Notes: generated by a model not told the origin, from the sequence alone. DNA of 64,000 nt from Mallotus nudiflorus (GCA_947683625.1 CANTUR010000384.1:1424001-1488000); one strand, 5' to 3'. Positions 12,414 through 26,800 are shown, numbered from the stretch's first letter. Numbers and translations: made by a program.

Positions 12414-15400
12414 GTTATCTCAACACTATACTGTGGTGGATTGTCGGAGTAAAGAGGTGACTTTCAGAATTCCTGGTGAAGAAGAATTTAAGTTTGTGGG
12501 TGATAGGAGTTCAGCACCTCAGAATCTTATTTTTACTATTACAGCTAGGAAGTTGCTGAGGAAAGGTTGTCAGGGATATTTTGCATTATTCAGGGATACT
12601 TCAGTGGAGAAGTTATCACTCATAGATGTTCCTATTGCTTGTGAGTTTCCTGATGTTTTTCCTGAGGAGTTGTCAGGTTAACCACCTCATAGAGAGAATG
12701 AGTTCTGTATAGATATGGTTCCAAGTACTACTCCTATATCTATGCGACCCTACAGAATGGCTCCTGCAGAGTTGAAAGAGTTGAAGGAGCAGTTGCAAGA
12801 GTTATTGGATAAGGGTTTCATCAGACCCAGTGTTTCTCCTTGGGGTGCACCAGTCTTGTTTGTGAAGAAGAAGGATGGTACCCTGAGACTATGCATTGAC
12901 TACAGAGAGCTGAACAAGGTGATAGTGAAGAACAAGTATCCTCTCCCAAGGATAGATGACTTGTTTAATCAGCTACAGGGTGCACAGTTCTTTTCCAAGA
13001 TTGATTTGAGGTTGGGTTATCATCAGCTGTGGATCAGTGAAGCCGATGTTCCTAAAATGGCATTCCGCACTCGATATGGCCACTATAAGTTTCTAGTGAT
13101 GTCTTTTGGTTTAACTAATGTACTAGCAGCTTTTATGGACCTGATGAACAAGGTATTCAGACCGCATATGGATCAGTTTATGGTAGTCTTCATCGATGAT
13201 AAATTAGTATATTCAAGGAGTATGGAGGAGCATGTATATCATTTGAGGACTGTACTGCAGACACTGAAAGATCATCAACTTTATGCTAAATTCTCGAAGT
13301 GTGATTTTTGGATAAAGAGTTTTTCTTTTCTTGGACATGTGGTGTCTAAAGACGGTATCCAGGTTGATCCATAAAAGATTGAGGCAGTGTCTAAGTGGCC
13401 TAAACTGACTTCTGTTACTGAGATTCACAGTTTTCTAGGTTTAGCCGGGTACTATAAGAGGTTTTTACAGGAGTTTTCTAGAATTGCAGCCCCTATGACT
13501 CGCTTGACTCAGAAGAATGTTAGATTCGAGTGGTCAAAAGCTTGTGAGAATAGTTTCCAGTTGTTGAAGGAGAAATTTACCACAGCTCTAGTGTTAGCTT
13601 TGTCTAATAGTATGGACTAGTTCACACTTTATTGTGATGCCTCTAGAGTTGGCCTTGGTTGTGTGCTGATGCAGAATGGAAGGGTGATAGCCTATGCTTC
13701 GAGGCAGTTGAAGAAGCATGAGCAAAACTATCCTACACATGACCTTGAGATGGCTGCAATGATCTTTTCTCTAAAGATTTGGAGACATTATTTGTACGGG
13801 ATGACTTGTGAGATATTTACTGATCATAAGAGCCTTAAGTACATTTTCCAGCAGCGAGATCTGAATCTGAGGTAGAGGAGATGGTTGGAATTGTTGAAGG
13901 ATTATGACTATGAGATTTTATATCATTCGGGCAAGGCTAATGTGGTAGCAGATGCCTTGAGTAGAAATTCCTCAGGTAGTCTTGCTCATATCAGTATTGA
14001 GAGGAGACCATTGATCCAGGAGTTGCATCTGATGGTGGATCAAGGTCTGATGATGAAGATTAGTAGGTCAGGTGGACTGCTAGCTCAATTTAAGGTGCGA
14101 TCTGTACTGAGGGATAGGATTAAAGCAGCTCAGAGTCGAGATCCTATTCTAGAAGAGCTTGCAGAGAATGTTCAAGCAGGGAAGTTCACTGATTTCACAC
14201 TCAATGATGATGGTGTGTTGTGGATCATTGGTAGATTGTGTGTTCCTGATGTGGATGATTTGAGAGAAGAGATCTTAGAGAAAGCATATTCTACAGCTTA
14301 GAGCGTACATCCGGGTGTCACAAAGATGGACCACAGTATCAAAGATTTATACTGGTGGGACGGACTGAAGAAGGATGTTGCTGATTATGTTGCTAAGTGC
14401 TTGACGTGTCAGCAAGTGAAAGCTAAACATCAGAAGCCTTCTGGGAAGCTTCAGCCTCTTCCTATTCTCGAGTGGAAGTGGGAAAGGATAGCTATGGATT
14501 TTTTGGTTGGTTTATTTCATTCTAAGGATGGATATGATTCCATCTGGGTGATTGTAGACAGGTTGACTAAGTCTACACATTTCTTGCATGTGAAAGCCAC
14601 TTATTCTGTAGCTAGATTTACGAAGCTATATGTGAAGCATATTGTGTACCTTCATGGAGTACTTATGTCCATTGTGTCAGACAGAGGTTCAGTGTATACC
14701 TCTCATTTTTTATAGAAGTTGTAGGAAGCGATAGGCACTAGGTTGAATTTCAGTATTGCTTTTCATCCTTAGACAGATGGTCAGTCTGAAAGGACGATCC
14801 AGACACTAGAAGATATGTTGAGGATGTGTGTCCTGGATTTGGGAGGTAGCCAGGATGATCATTTGCCTCTTGTAGAGTTTGCCTATAATAACAACTACCA
14901 TAGCAGTATTAGCATGGCACCATATGAGGCATTATATGGAAGGAAGTGTAGATCCCCTCTAAGTTGGGATGAGATTGGTGAGAGATTTTTGACTAGACTT
15001 GAGATGGTTCAGGATGCTGTAGAGAAAGTCATCGTGATTAAGCACAGATTAGAGATCGCAGTTAGCAGGTAGAAGAGCTATGCGGATCCTAAGTGCAGAG
15101 ATGTAGAATTTCAGGTTGGAGACTATGCTTTTCTAAAGGTGTCTCCGATGAAGGGTGTTATGAGATTTGACAGAAAGGGTAAGTTAGCGCCGAGATATAT
15201 CGAACCGTTTGAGATTCTGGAGAGAGTTGGCACTGTTGCATATCGGTTGGCTTTGCCCCCGAGTATGTCTCAAGTGCATCCGGTGTTTCATATCTCGATG
15301 CTGAGGAAGTACGTATCGGACCCTTCACACGTGTTACAACCCGACAGTGTAGAAGTGAATGAAGATCTGACATTTATGGAAGAAGCTGTGGCGATCGTTG

Positions 15401-15537
15401 ACTATTAAGTTTGACAGTTGTGGTTGAAGCAGATTCCGATGGTCAAGGTTTTGTGGCGTAGCAACAAAGTTGAGGAGCATACGTGGGAGACTGAAGCTGA
15501 GATGCGAGCTTCTTACCCGTATCTCTTCCCTTCTTGA
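12414..15537 (+). pseudogene. RT-A pol remnant (PR tail, RT, RNase H, IN)
   Basis: The order is: C-terminal protease tail ([19 protein letters not shown]), RT (12,715-13,374), RNase H (13,387-13,990), integrase zinc finger with the CLTC pair (~14,395), integrase core (MDFLVGL, VSDRG, ERTIQ) and a chromodomain-like tail ending PYLFPS at 15,534. The protease catalytic region is deleted. The RT box reads FIDDK where the family has FIDDI. Stops break it near 12,679, 13,372, 13,618, 13,873, 14,299, 14,713, 14,770, 15,070 and 15,406. Several are TAG where RT-C has CAG. Clearly non-functional. Confidence 0.92.
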
Positions 15538-15580
15538 TTTTGTAATTTTCTTTTTCTAGAATTCAGGGACGAATTCTTGT

Positions 15581-15593
15581 AAAGGGGGCAGAC
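15581..15593 (+). other. RT-A polypurine tract
   Basis: The purine run AAAGGGGG (then CAGAC) lies immediately before the 3' LTR, the place where plus-strand DNA synthesis is primed. RT-C has AAGGGGGGAGAC at the same place. Confidence 0.85.
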
Positions 15594-18500
15594 TGTAATA
15601 TCCTGAGTTTTTAAATAATTTTAAACTGCATCAGGATATGCAATGTTAATAATTTTTATACATATTTATGATATTTTTATGAGTTTGTTATTTATTTAAA
15701 GCTAATTTTAATTATTTTATATTATTTTAAGAGATTTACATAAAATTTTACAGGGAATGTTATTTTCGGGGAAATTAAAACGTAAATAATTTAACATTAA
15801 TTATTTTAAATAGTTTTACGAATTTGCATGAACTCATATATAATTTTAAAGTGTCAAATAAAAAACATGTATGTACATTTATTTAAATTAAATTAAGGTT
15901 TAATTGATTAAATTAATTTTTATTATTTAGTTTTAATATTAATTAATTATTTATGTGTTTATGTGTGTATATATTATTAAAATATGTGTGTGGTGTATAT
16001 TTAGTGTGTGTGAGATTATATATTATTATAATATATAGTATAGAAATATATACATACATATATACATAATTACTTAACAAAAGACAAAAGTTCTCAATAA
16101 TTATCGTTTTGCCATTTTCTGCATTTTCTTCTTTGCGATTGTCCTCCATCGCGATCCGGCCACTGAAACTTGATTTTCTTACCGTCGGTGTGCCTCTTGG
16201 CTTGCCACCACCACCTCTAGCCTTTCCCGACGCCTGAAGCCTCCATTTCCGGTGTGTTTGGCCGGATTTTTCCTGGAGAAGCCGTAATTCAACTCATCGT
16301 CATTCAAGTCATTTTCGGCCACCAAACTCGACACCGTCGGTCTCTATCTTCTCTTTGAGCTCTAGTGAGTGTGATTCCAAGCTTTGTTTCACTTATAATG
16401 GTCTAAATTTTCCTAGGTTTTGATTTTCCATTTTCGGCCTATTAGGGTTTTAAATTTTTTTGAGCTTTGATTTGAATGACTCAAGCAAACTCCCTTCACA
16501 AACATTGATCCTAGTAGCTTAATCTATACTTTGGAATTTTTATGGAATTTTTAGGAATTATTTTGATTTTTGTGAATTTTTTATTATTTTATTAATATTT
16601 TATAATTTTTGAAAATTAATTAATTAAATTATGAAATTGTGTTTCATAGTGTTTATAGGTGTTAAAATGAATTTTAGAAATTTATTTGTAATTTTTGAGA
16701 ATTTTATATATTTATTTTGAATTTATTTAGTTTATGTAATTTTTGGAAAATTACGTTAATTATGTGTTTTGTTGAAATTAATTGTTAATTGAGTATATTT
16801 ATTGATATTATTGAATTATATGTTGAGAAATTAATTTTGAGTAATTATACTATTTTTGGTGAATTTTTGATTAATTTTAGTGAATTTACGTAATTAGGGG
16901 TATTTTGGTAATTTGACACTAAATTGGCTAAAAATGTAATTAAATTGGTTTTAATAGTTATTTAAGGTATAAAAATAATTTCAACAAATTATTTAGTATT
17001 TTTAACTAATTAAGACTATTTTTCGTAAATTATTTTTAAATTATATATAATATACGATTTTTCTAAATAAATGAGTTTTTTTTTATCGATTTTAGTAAGT
17101 TTTAGGATTAATTATGTAATTTAGATTTATAAAATGTATTTTGGTCAATATTTATGAATTTATTGAGAATTACTTGTTTTTAATAATATTTTATTAAAAT
17201 TAGGGTTTTTGTGTATTTATCGGTTAAATAAATATTTTTTAGCGTTTGAATATCTAATTTGCTACATTTTGAGTATTAAGGGTATTTTTGGTATTTTTGT
17301 AATTATTCTGTAGATTGTGAACCTCAGTCGGTGAATTGTAGTTTGGAGTCCGACCGAGGGGTTGTGAATTGTGTTTATTCTTGAAGTGTATTTCTTTGCA
17401 GGACCGGCTCTACTCTTTGAGTAGAGAGATGTAAGTTTTACAGGAGAGGTTCTGTTGGATTTTCGATAAAATTCTCATAAAACGTGATGTCTGGTCAAAT
17501 TCCCATTCTAATTCTGTGTCTAATATTCTAGATTGAGTTTTTAGAAATTTTGATAAAATTATTTTGATTATCGTGTAATCGTTTGTTTGTTTAGTTACGC
17601 TAAGACCGAGGTCTAGTGGACCAGACCCATCGGACCCATGTCGAGGAGCACAATAACAGTGAGTTGTTATTCTATATATACTTGTGTTAGGATTACATGT
17701 TTTAGAAATGTATGGTTTATTTTAATAAAGTATGCATAAATGATTTAAGTATTACTTAGGTTTATTTTTGGCATATTTTTGGTATATTTTAAATTATATG
17801 CATGTTTTATTAATAATTTACACTTAAAATGTTTTTAAATATATTTCTAGTTTATTTTGTAAATATATTGGATTTATTTGACATATATATACTTGGAATA
17901 TACCCGGTTTATTTTTGGTATATTTCTAGTATATATATGGTTTATGTTGCTATTTTATTCAATTTCATGCATCATTTGTTTTATGAATGTATGTTTTATA
18001 TAATAATGAAGGATATCAATAGAATGCGCTACCTATTGGGCAGCACTAGGACCGAGTACGTATCGGTATGCTGATAGCATTTAGGCTATATTACTAACCT
18101 ATTTGTGGATATTGATCGGATTAATTTGATTTGATGTGAGATATGATTTAGGAGTGTGATTGCTGGAGCTCGGTTGACTAAGTGTCTCGGGGCCAATCAC
18201 ACTGACAGTTAGACTGCTGGAGCTCGGTTGACTTAGTGTCTCGGTGCCAGTCTACTGTCCAAATAGAACAAGTGAATATATTTGGAATAAGTGAGCTTGT
18301 ATGGCTAGAGTGTTGTCTAACACTGTTTGAGGTTGCGATTTTCTAGGGTTCTATTGGATCCTTCATAAATAATGATTTTCAGTAAAAATATATAAAATGA
18401 TTTTGCTGCATCTGTGTGTAATTGCTTGTATATATATCTATTATATATACTATTGACTGTGTGCATTATCATTTAGTGATGCATGTATATATATTATAAC

Positions 18501-18926
18501 AATTCACTTAGTGAGGTCTGACTCCCCTCCGTTGACTATTTTTCAGGAGAGTCATCGTCTTAAGACCTCAGTAGTAGACCCATACGTCGAATTTCTTTTG
18601 CCCCAGCTTCACTATGTAAACTGCTTATCTAAGTTTTATTTTATAATTTAGACACTGCAGTAGTTGTAAACAGTTGTGGAGTTTATGTATTATATTTGTG
18701 TGAGTTATGTATTTTAAGGATTTGAACTGAAATTTGTATTAAAAGATTATTTATATATAAGATGAGGATGTATAATTAATTTTATTGGCAGATTAATATT
18801 TTATTTTATTTATGTTATTATTACTATTGCATGTTTTATTTTATTTTTAGGCTTGTTACGGGTTAAGGATTCGAAAGAATTCCCGTTCCCTAGCGCCGGT
18901 CATGACACCTGTTTTGGGTCGTGACA
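15594..18926 (+). repeat. RT-A 3' LTR
   Basis: A 3,333-bp LTR from TGTAATATCC to GGGTCGTGACA, colinear with the 5' copy. All leader landmarks are repeated: exon-like island with GTGAGT donor (~16,363), TTTCTTTGCAG (~17,400), CTCTACTC hairpin (~17,407), GTGAGTT (~17,659), hairpin pair (~18,153-18,255) and TTTTTCAG (~18,547). It is followed by the AAAAA duplication. Confidence 0.95.
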
Positions 18927-18931
18927 AAAAA

Positions 18932-19021
18932 TGTCAAGAAACTCATAAGCAACTGGAACATCTGTGAGAGACAACTTCTCTACTGAAGTATCTCTGACAA
19001 GTGCCAAGTATCCCTGACAAC
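18932..19021 (-). pseudogene. RT-B pol fragment between insertions
   Basis: Ninety bases of minus-strand pol encode a segment like [16 protein letters not shown], joining the fragment at 3438-4338 (beyond RT-A) to that at 21,942 onward (beyond the solo LTR). Its ends coincide with the two target duplications, AAAAA and ACAAC. Confidence 0.9.
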
Positions 19022-21645
19022 TGTCATAATCCAAACCTAGGAGTTATGACCGGCGCTAGGCAACGAGAATTCTTTTGAATTCGAAACCTGTAGCAAGCCT
19101 TAAAAAATAAAATGCATTTAATAAATAAATAAAAATACACCAGAATTAAAATTTAAATCAATTTAAAAATAAATATTTAACTGTCATATCGTAAAATAAT
19201 AATATTTTCATATGAGAAATCTCTTGAAAAAAATATTGAGGGGAGTCAGACCTCATTGAGTGAATTATTATTATATATATACATGTAATCTAAAACATAT
19301 CCAGTCATACATCGGTATATATATATATACACACACATTTCACATAAATGCTAAAATCCACTTTTATATTTATAAATACAGAAAACACTTATTTAGGTGA
19401 AGGATTAAATAGAACCTTAAATATTCGCAACCTCAAACAAATATCTCACTAGCCATGCAAGCTTACTTAATTCCAAATAAATTCTCTTATTCCATTTTGG
19501 ATAGTAGATTGGCCTCGAGACACTAAGTTAATCGAGCTCCAGCAGTCTCACTGTCAGTGTAATTGGCTCCAAGACACTAGGTCAACTGAGCTCTCACAAT
19601 CACACTATTCACCCACTGAAATTCTCAATAATTGATCAATCAAATTTCACATCAAATGATCTCATAAACTCAACCCTAAAATCTATCACACCAATATGTA
19701 CACAGTCCTAATGCAGTCCATTAGGTAGCACGTTCTATCAATATCCTTCAATAAAACTGTATATTTAAACATAAATGATATTCATTTAAAAATAATATAC
19801 CACTTATACACTAAACATATACTAAAAATTTACCAAGTAAATATGCTAAACATGTGTCAAATATACTGAATTTATACCAAATAAATACTAATATATATAG
19901 CAAATATACCAAAAATAAACCAAAAGTATACCAATTCATTTAATAAAATAAATCATATTTAAACATATATGGAAATGTGAAAATCCTTAATCATGCATCA
20001 TATATGCAATGTATATATAGAATAATAACTCACAAGTTTACGCTCCTCGAGACTGGCTCAACAGGCTCGGTCTGATAGGTCTCGGTCTCAGCGCAACTAG
20101 AAAATAAATAATAATAATAATCAGATTAAATTTTTAACATATACTTCTAAGAATTCTAAAGGAGACTCGATCTAAAAATTTAAAACTCAGACAAACATAG
20201 AAATTCAGGATCGACCTGACATCACGTTTTACAAGAATTCTATTAAAAATTTGGCAGAACCTCCTCTGTAAAATGGACATCTCTCTACTAATAATAAAGT
20301 TGATCTTGCAAAGAAAATACACTTCTAAAACTACAAAGCTCAACACCTTGGGTTAGGATCTCAAACTGCACAAATTCTTAACCGAGGTTCACAATTCATC
20401 AAAAATCAATATATAATAATAAATTAATTAAAAATCATTAAATTCCATAAATATCCACAAAATACCAAAATATAATATATTTAGACATTAAATCACTAAA
20501 TATAATTATTTTCACAATAATTAAATAAAAATCTCAAATAATAATATAATATTAATAAAAATCAAATTTTTCAATAATTCCACATAAAATAGTAAAATTC
20601 ACTTCTATATACTCAAATAGCTTAAATATATATTAAAAGTAATTAAAAATCCATTTAATCACCAAAATAGTAAATAATATATTATTTGAATATAATTTTC
20701 AAAAATTAGTATTAATTAGTTAAAAATAGTAAATAATTTATAAAATTCATTTTAATACCCTATATAATTCTAAAATCATTACTATAATTTCCACAAAATT
20801 ACACAATTAACCTATACATACAAAATTCACATAATATAAAAATATTCTCAAAAATTATATAAATCGACTAAAAATTATTTTAATAATTCTAAAATTATTA
20901 ACTCAAATTAATAACACTAATTTAACTAAATTTTCATAAAAACTAATTAATTAACATAATTGTCAAAAATTCAATATTTTAATATTAAAATAATAAAAAA
21001 TTACCCATAATTTAAATTAATTCAAAAAAATAAACAAAAATTATTTTTAGGAAGACTAAGTTTCCATAAACAACATTTGTAAAGCAAGAATCCATGAATC
21101 AATCAATATCAAGTTCAAAAAAATTAAAAACCCTAAAACACATAAACTAAAAATTGAGGATAACTCAGAAACAAGGGGATTCAAGCTCAAACGGAGCTTA
21201 AAACTAGCTTCACCGGAGCTAGAGGGTTTGAAAGAGACTAGAGCGATAAGCTAGGACGATCGAAATCTTCACCAGCTTCAATGGGGATCTGGTTGCTGTA
21301 GCTGCTGTCTCTGTAATTTTGGCGGCATTCTGACATACTATAGGTGGCGGATGACAACTGGGAAGGAAGAGAAGTTGATGGTGGTGGTTGGTGGTCCAGC
21401 TAGCTTGGGTGGCGCTAACAGAGACACGGGAAGGAGAAGAAGAAGAAGAAAAAAAAAAGAAAAGAAAGAGGGAGAGAGAAAATGAGTTGACTTGACCCTA
21501 CTATTATTATTATTATTATTTTATTTATTTATTAGAAAAAGACTAAAATGTCCCTCTATCCAAATTAACAACAAAAACAACAACAACAACAACAATAATA
21601 ACAATACCAATAATAATAATAATATTATTAACAAATAATAATAAT

Positions 21646-21732
<87 letters not shown>

Positions 21733-21941
21733 ATTTAAATAATAGAAATGATAATAACTTTAATGCATTTAAATAATGAAACCCCTAAAATAAATTATTT
21801 TATGTAAATAAAATTCTTAGAATAAAATAAATAAATAACATTCCTAAATAATAATAGTAATATATAAACAAAATTTAAAATTTTATTAATACTGCATATC
21901 TCAAAATAGTTTAATATTATTTAAAATACAGGGTCATTACA
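19022..21941 (-). mobile_element. Solo LTR, 2.9-kb subfamily (LTR5)
   Basis: A complete minus-strand LTR, plus-strand TGTCATAATCC to GGGTCATTACA, with perfect 5-bp flanks ACAAC (19017-19021 and 21942-21946) inside RT-B pol. Compared with the 3.3-kb LTRs it is shorter and its terminal sequences have diverged, so it is an older or separate subfamily. It still holds the hairpin pair (19,505-19,605), the GTGAGTT donor on the minus strand (~20,030) and the GC-rich island (~21,170-21,480). Confidence 0.95.
21567..21730. repeat. (CAA)n / (TAA)n trinucleotide tract
   Basis: Alternating runs of CAA and TAA units inside LTR5, about 160 bp, the purest part being TAA units at about 21,676-21,730. Confidence 0.93.
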
Positions 21942-22794
21942 ACAACCCTTCCTCAACATCTTCCTACCCGTGATAGTGGAGATGAGATTATGAGGTGCAG
22001 AACTCTTATCACCCACAAACTTAAACTCTTCTTCATCCAGAATTCTGAAAATCACCTTTTTACTCCAATAATTCATAACAACATAGTACTAAGGCAACCA
22101 ATTTATACCAAGGATCATATCGAATTCCATCACATCCAACAATACTAATTCCACAAGTAATCCTCTACCTCCCATAAACATTAGACAACCAGAAATAACA
22201 ACGTCGGTGTCCAACGAATCACTTAGAGGAGTGATGATAGACAAAGAAAAGTCATCCTCAAAGTTTGCCAACATGACTTCGAAGCAAAAGCAGGGGACAC
22301 AAAAGAATGTGTAGTACCCGGATCAATAAAAAGTCTAGCATCCAAGTAACAAACTAGATGATCTAAACGAACCAATCCAAGGCTGGTCCCTCTACTAACA
22401 GCTTGACAATCATAATCCTCTGATACTAGGTGTAAGCAGTCCAAGTCCTCGTCTCAATGGCGTGTAGAAAATCTAGAGGATTTGAAGTCTTATCGAAAGC
22501 TATACAGCCAACTCTAACGTAAAATAACATTGCCTCAGGGTCAGACGTACCCTACTAATAGACAGGCTGCATCTCCAGTGCAACTGGAGGTATCGCAGCT
22601 TCCTCGTACTCTGACTCTACAGGTTACTCATCCTATAGATCTCTTTGCTTATGGCAACCTTCTACTTCTCGAGGTCTACCTCTACCTCTACCTATGCACC
22701 TCATTGGTGGCTCTAGAGATAAAACCTCATCCTGAAAGGACTCATCATCCTTGGCCTCAACGACCGGTGGAGTGACACATGCTCACCTCCTCAT
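21942..22794 (-). pseudogene. RT-B gag and protease remnant
   Basis: On the minus strand gag begins at 22,794 (MRR then a stop, followed by a VVEAKDDESFQDE segment). It keeps the Arg-rich part, and the frame drifts up to an LDWF-like core motif near 22,380. Sequence then jumps to protease with an aspartic site in FIDPGTTHSF (~22,320) and continues to MEFDMILGINWLP (~22,090). The final part, FKFVGDKSSAP, lies at 21,960-22,060. The gag C-terminus with the zinc knuckle is deleted. The breakpoints differ from those in RT-A, so the deletions are independent. Confidence 0.85.
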
Positions 22795-22976
22795 TCTAAA
22801 AAGACCAAAAACTAATAAGATTCAAACAAAATAGACAACTGAAAGACAACCTATCGATTACACAAAAAAATAAATCAAGAAAAACTTATCGAAGATATAG
22901 TCGAATCTAATTTACTGCAGTAGTTCAAAGAAAACAAGACTCTGAAAACTTAGGTCCATAACACTAATAACCTAAG

Positions 22977-22988
22977 GCTTTGATACCA
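22977..22988 (-). other. RT-B primer binding site
   Basis: The minus strand reads TGGTATCAAAGC, one mismatch from the initiator-Met-type site in RT-A and RT-C, four bases from the adjacent LTR end at 22,993. Confidence 0.85.
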
Positions 22989-22992
22989 ACTT

Positions 22993-23443
<451 letters not shown>

Positions 23444-23859
23444 CTTTAAAGGTAAATTTTTTTTAATTAAATTTGTTTTTTAGTCTTAATTAAATAAAGT
23501 CTTTAGTTTTGTGAGTTATATATATAGTATAAGAAAAATTTCCAAATTCTAGGGGGGAAATGGCCCCTATGGCTTCCTACTAAGTTCTGCCCTTGTCCAT
23601 ATAATAGAATTCGAGATTTTTTTCATATCAAAATAAAAGTACATAGAAAGAGTCGTCTCTAGAACACTAGAGGATTATATTAACAAAGATTGAAGCAAAA
23701 TAGTAGCACTTAGCGTATTTCCCACCCCAAAATAATTTTCTTATTGTTTTGTCACTCACTCTTTTAAGGAAAATTCCAAGCACTCAACAGAAACTATCTT
23801 TCAAGTTTTTCTTTAAAGTTAAACTAACTTTGGCACACTTCTCATTAAAGCATAACCTT
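23444..23859. other. Intergenic DNA with transposon-like debris
   Basis: No gene seen. A short stretch near 23,555-23,600 (GGGGGGAAATGGCCCC then TGGCTTCC, TTCTGCCCTTG) resembles degraded ends of common plant transposons. From ~23,750 the degenerate AAAGCACAACCTTACTTTG-type repeat begins and is interrupted by LTR7. Confidence 0.5.
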
Positions 23860-26800
23860 TGTAATATCCCGAATTTTTAAATAAATTTAAACTGCATCGG
23901 GATATGCAGTATTAATAATTTTTATACATATTTATGATATTTTTATGAGTTTGTTATTTATTAAAGTTAATTTTAACTATTTTATATTATTTTAAGACAT
24001 TTACGTAAAATTTTCCTGGGAATGTTATTTTCAGGGAAATTAACACATAAATAATTTAATATTAATTATTTTAAATAGTTTTGCGAAATTGCATGAGTTC
24101 ATGCATTATTTTAATTGTCGTATTTAAATATATACATATACATGCATATATATACATATATTTAATAATTTTAGGGTTTATTAATTATTTTTTTTTATAT
24201 TTGTGTATATATATTATATAGTTGTCATTTTAATTGACATGTGTATATGTATATATATTAATTATTTTAAATTTTGTGGTGTAAAATTATTTGAAATATA
24301 ATAATATACATATATAATATTATTATTAAAGTTAAAGTTATATATATATACAAAATTTAGAAGTTGGATAAATTTACATTATGTGCCATTCTCCTTCCTC
24401 CCTTTCTTGATCACCTCCAATCATCCTTCCGCTGTCTGCCATGCCGTTTCTTCACCGTTGGTGTGCCACCATCGTCCTCAACCAGCCTCGCCGCCTTCTC
24501 TTCCTTCTCCGACATCGTTTGAACCTTGTTTTGGCCGGAAGATCGAAACTCGACCCAAGCTCCGATCGACGTGATTCCGGCCACCGTTTTCAACACCGCC
24601 GAACTCTATCTTCTCCTTGAGAGCTCTAGTGAGTGTGATTCCAAGCTTTGTTTCACTTTAAATGGTCTAGATTTCCCTAGGTTTTGATTTTCCATTTTCG
24701 GCCTATTAGGGTTTTTGAATTTTTTGAGCTTCAATTTGATTGATTCAAGAAAACTCCCTTCACAAACTTTGATCCTAGTAGTTTAATATACACTCTAGAA
24801 TTTTTTTGGAATTTTTGGGATTTATTTTGATTTGTGAATTTTTGATTATTTTATTATTATTTTCTAATTTTCGAAAATTAATTAATTAAATTATGAAATT
24901 GGATTTTATGGTGATTATAAGTGTTGAAATAAATTTTAGAAATTTATTGGTAATTTTTGTGAATTTTATATATTTATTTTGAATTTATTTAGTTTATGTA
25001 ATTTTGGGAAAATTAGGTTAATTTTGTGTTTTATTGAAATTTATTGGTTAATTGAGTATATTTGTTGATATTATTGAATTATATGTTGAGAAATTTAATT
25101 TTAAGTGATTATACTATTTTTGGTGAATTTTTGATTAATTATAGTGAATTTATATATATAGGGGTATTTTGGTAATTTGACACTAAATTAGCTAAAAATA
25201 TAATTAAATTGGTTTTAATAGTTATTTAAGGTATAAAAATGATTTCTACAAATTATGTAGTATTTTTAACTAATTAAAACTATTTTTCATATATTATTTT
25301 CAAATTATATATATAATATACGGTTTTTCTAAATAAATAAGTTTTTATCGGTTTTTAACAAGTTTTAGGGTTAATTATGTAATTTGGATTTATAAAATGT
25401 ATTTTTATTATAAAAGGGTATTTTTGGTATTTTGTAATTGTTCTGTGAATTGTGGACCTCGATCGGTAAATTGTAGTTTGGAGTCCGACCAAGAGATTGT
25501 GGTTGTGAATTTTATGTTTATTTCAAAGTATATTTTCTTTGCAGGACCGGCTCTACTCTTTGAGTAGAGAGATGTCCGTTTTACAAGGGAGGTTCTATCG
25601 AATTTTCGATAGAATTCTCGTAAAACGTGATGTCTGATCGAATTCTGATTCTAATTTTGTGTCTAGTATTCTAGATTGAGTTTCTAGGAATTTCTGTTAG
25701 ATTTATTCTAATGTCGTGTTGTCATTTGTTTGTTTAGTTGCACCGAGACCGAGACCTAGTGGACCAGGCCCGTCGGACCCATCTCGAGGAGCGCAATAAC
25801 AGTGAGTTATTATTTTATATATATATGTTTTAGGGTGCATGTTTTAGAAATGTATGGTTTATTTTCATAAAATATGCATAAATGATTTAATTAGTACTTA
25901 GGTTTGTTTTTGGTTTATTTTTGGTACATTTTTTATATATTTTGAATTATATGCATGTTTTATTAAACATGTATACTTAAAATGTTTTTAAATATATTTC
26001 TAGTTTATTTTGCAAATATATTGGATTTATTTGACGTATATATACTCGAAATATATTTGGTTTACTTTTGGTATATTTCTAGAATATATATGATTTATGT
26101 TGCCATTTTATTGAAATTCATGCATCATTTATTTATGAATGATATCAATAGAACGTGCTACCTAGTGGGCAGCATTAGGACTGAGTACATACTGGTACAC
26201 TGATAGCATTTAGGCTATATTACTAACCTATTTTTGGATATTGATTAATCGATTTGATTTGATGTGAGATGTGATTTGGGAGTATGATTGCTGGAGCTCG
26301 GTTGACTAAGTGTCTCGAGGCCAATCACACTGACAATCAGACTGCTGGAGCTCAGTTGACTTAGTGTCTTGGGGCCAGTCTACTGTCCAAATGGAACAAG
26401 TGAATTTATTTAGAATAAGTGAGCCTGTATGGCTAGAGTGTTGTCTAACACTGTTTGAGGTTGCAATTTTCTAGGGTTCTATTTGATCCTTCATAAACGG
26501 TGATTTTCAGTAAATATATAAAAATGATTTTGCTGCATCTGTGTGTATTTTCTTGTACATATATTTATTATATATACTATTGACTATGTGCATTGTCATT
26601 TAGTATGCATGTATATATACTATAACAATTCACCCAGTGAGGTCTGACTCCCCTCCGTTGACTATTTTTCAGGAGAGTCATCGTCTTCAGACCTCAGTAG
26701 CAGACCCATACACTGGATTTCTTTCGCCCCGGCTTCTCTATGTAAACTGCTTATCTGAGTTTTATTTTATAATCTAGACACTGCAGTAGTTATAAACAGA

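Larger units (their letters stand above)
4339..18926 (+). mobile_element. RT-A: complete but degenerate Ty3/gypsy chromovirus (Tekay-like)
   Basis: Two LTRs in the same direction (5' 4339-11538 including an insert; 3' 15594-18926) flank a primer site, gag and pol. Both LTRs begin TGTAATATCC and end GTGACA/ATGACA. The 5-bp target duplication AAAAA is visible at 4334-4338 and 18927-18931. Removing the element rejoins the minus-strand pol frame of RT-B, which proves the insertion. Gag is frameshifted, about 1 kb of gag/protease is deleted, and pol has about ten stops, so it cannot be autonomous. Confidence 0.95.
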
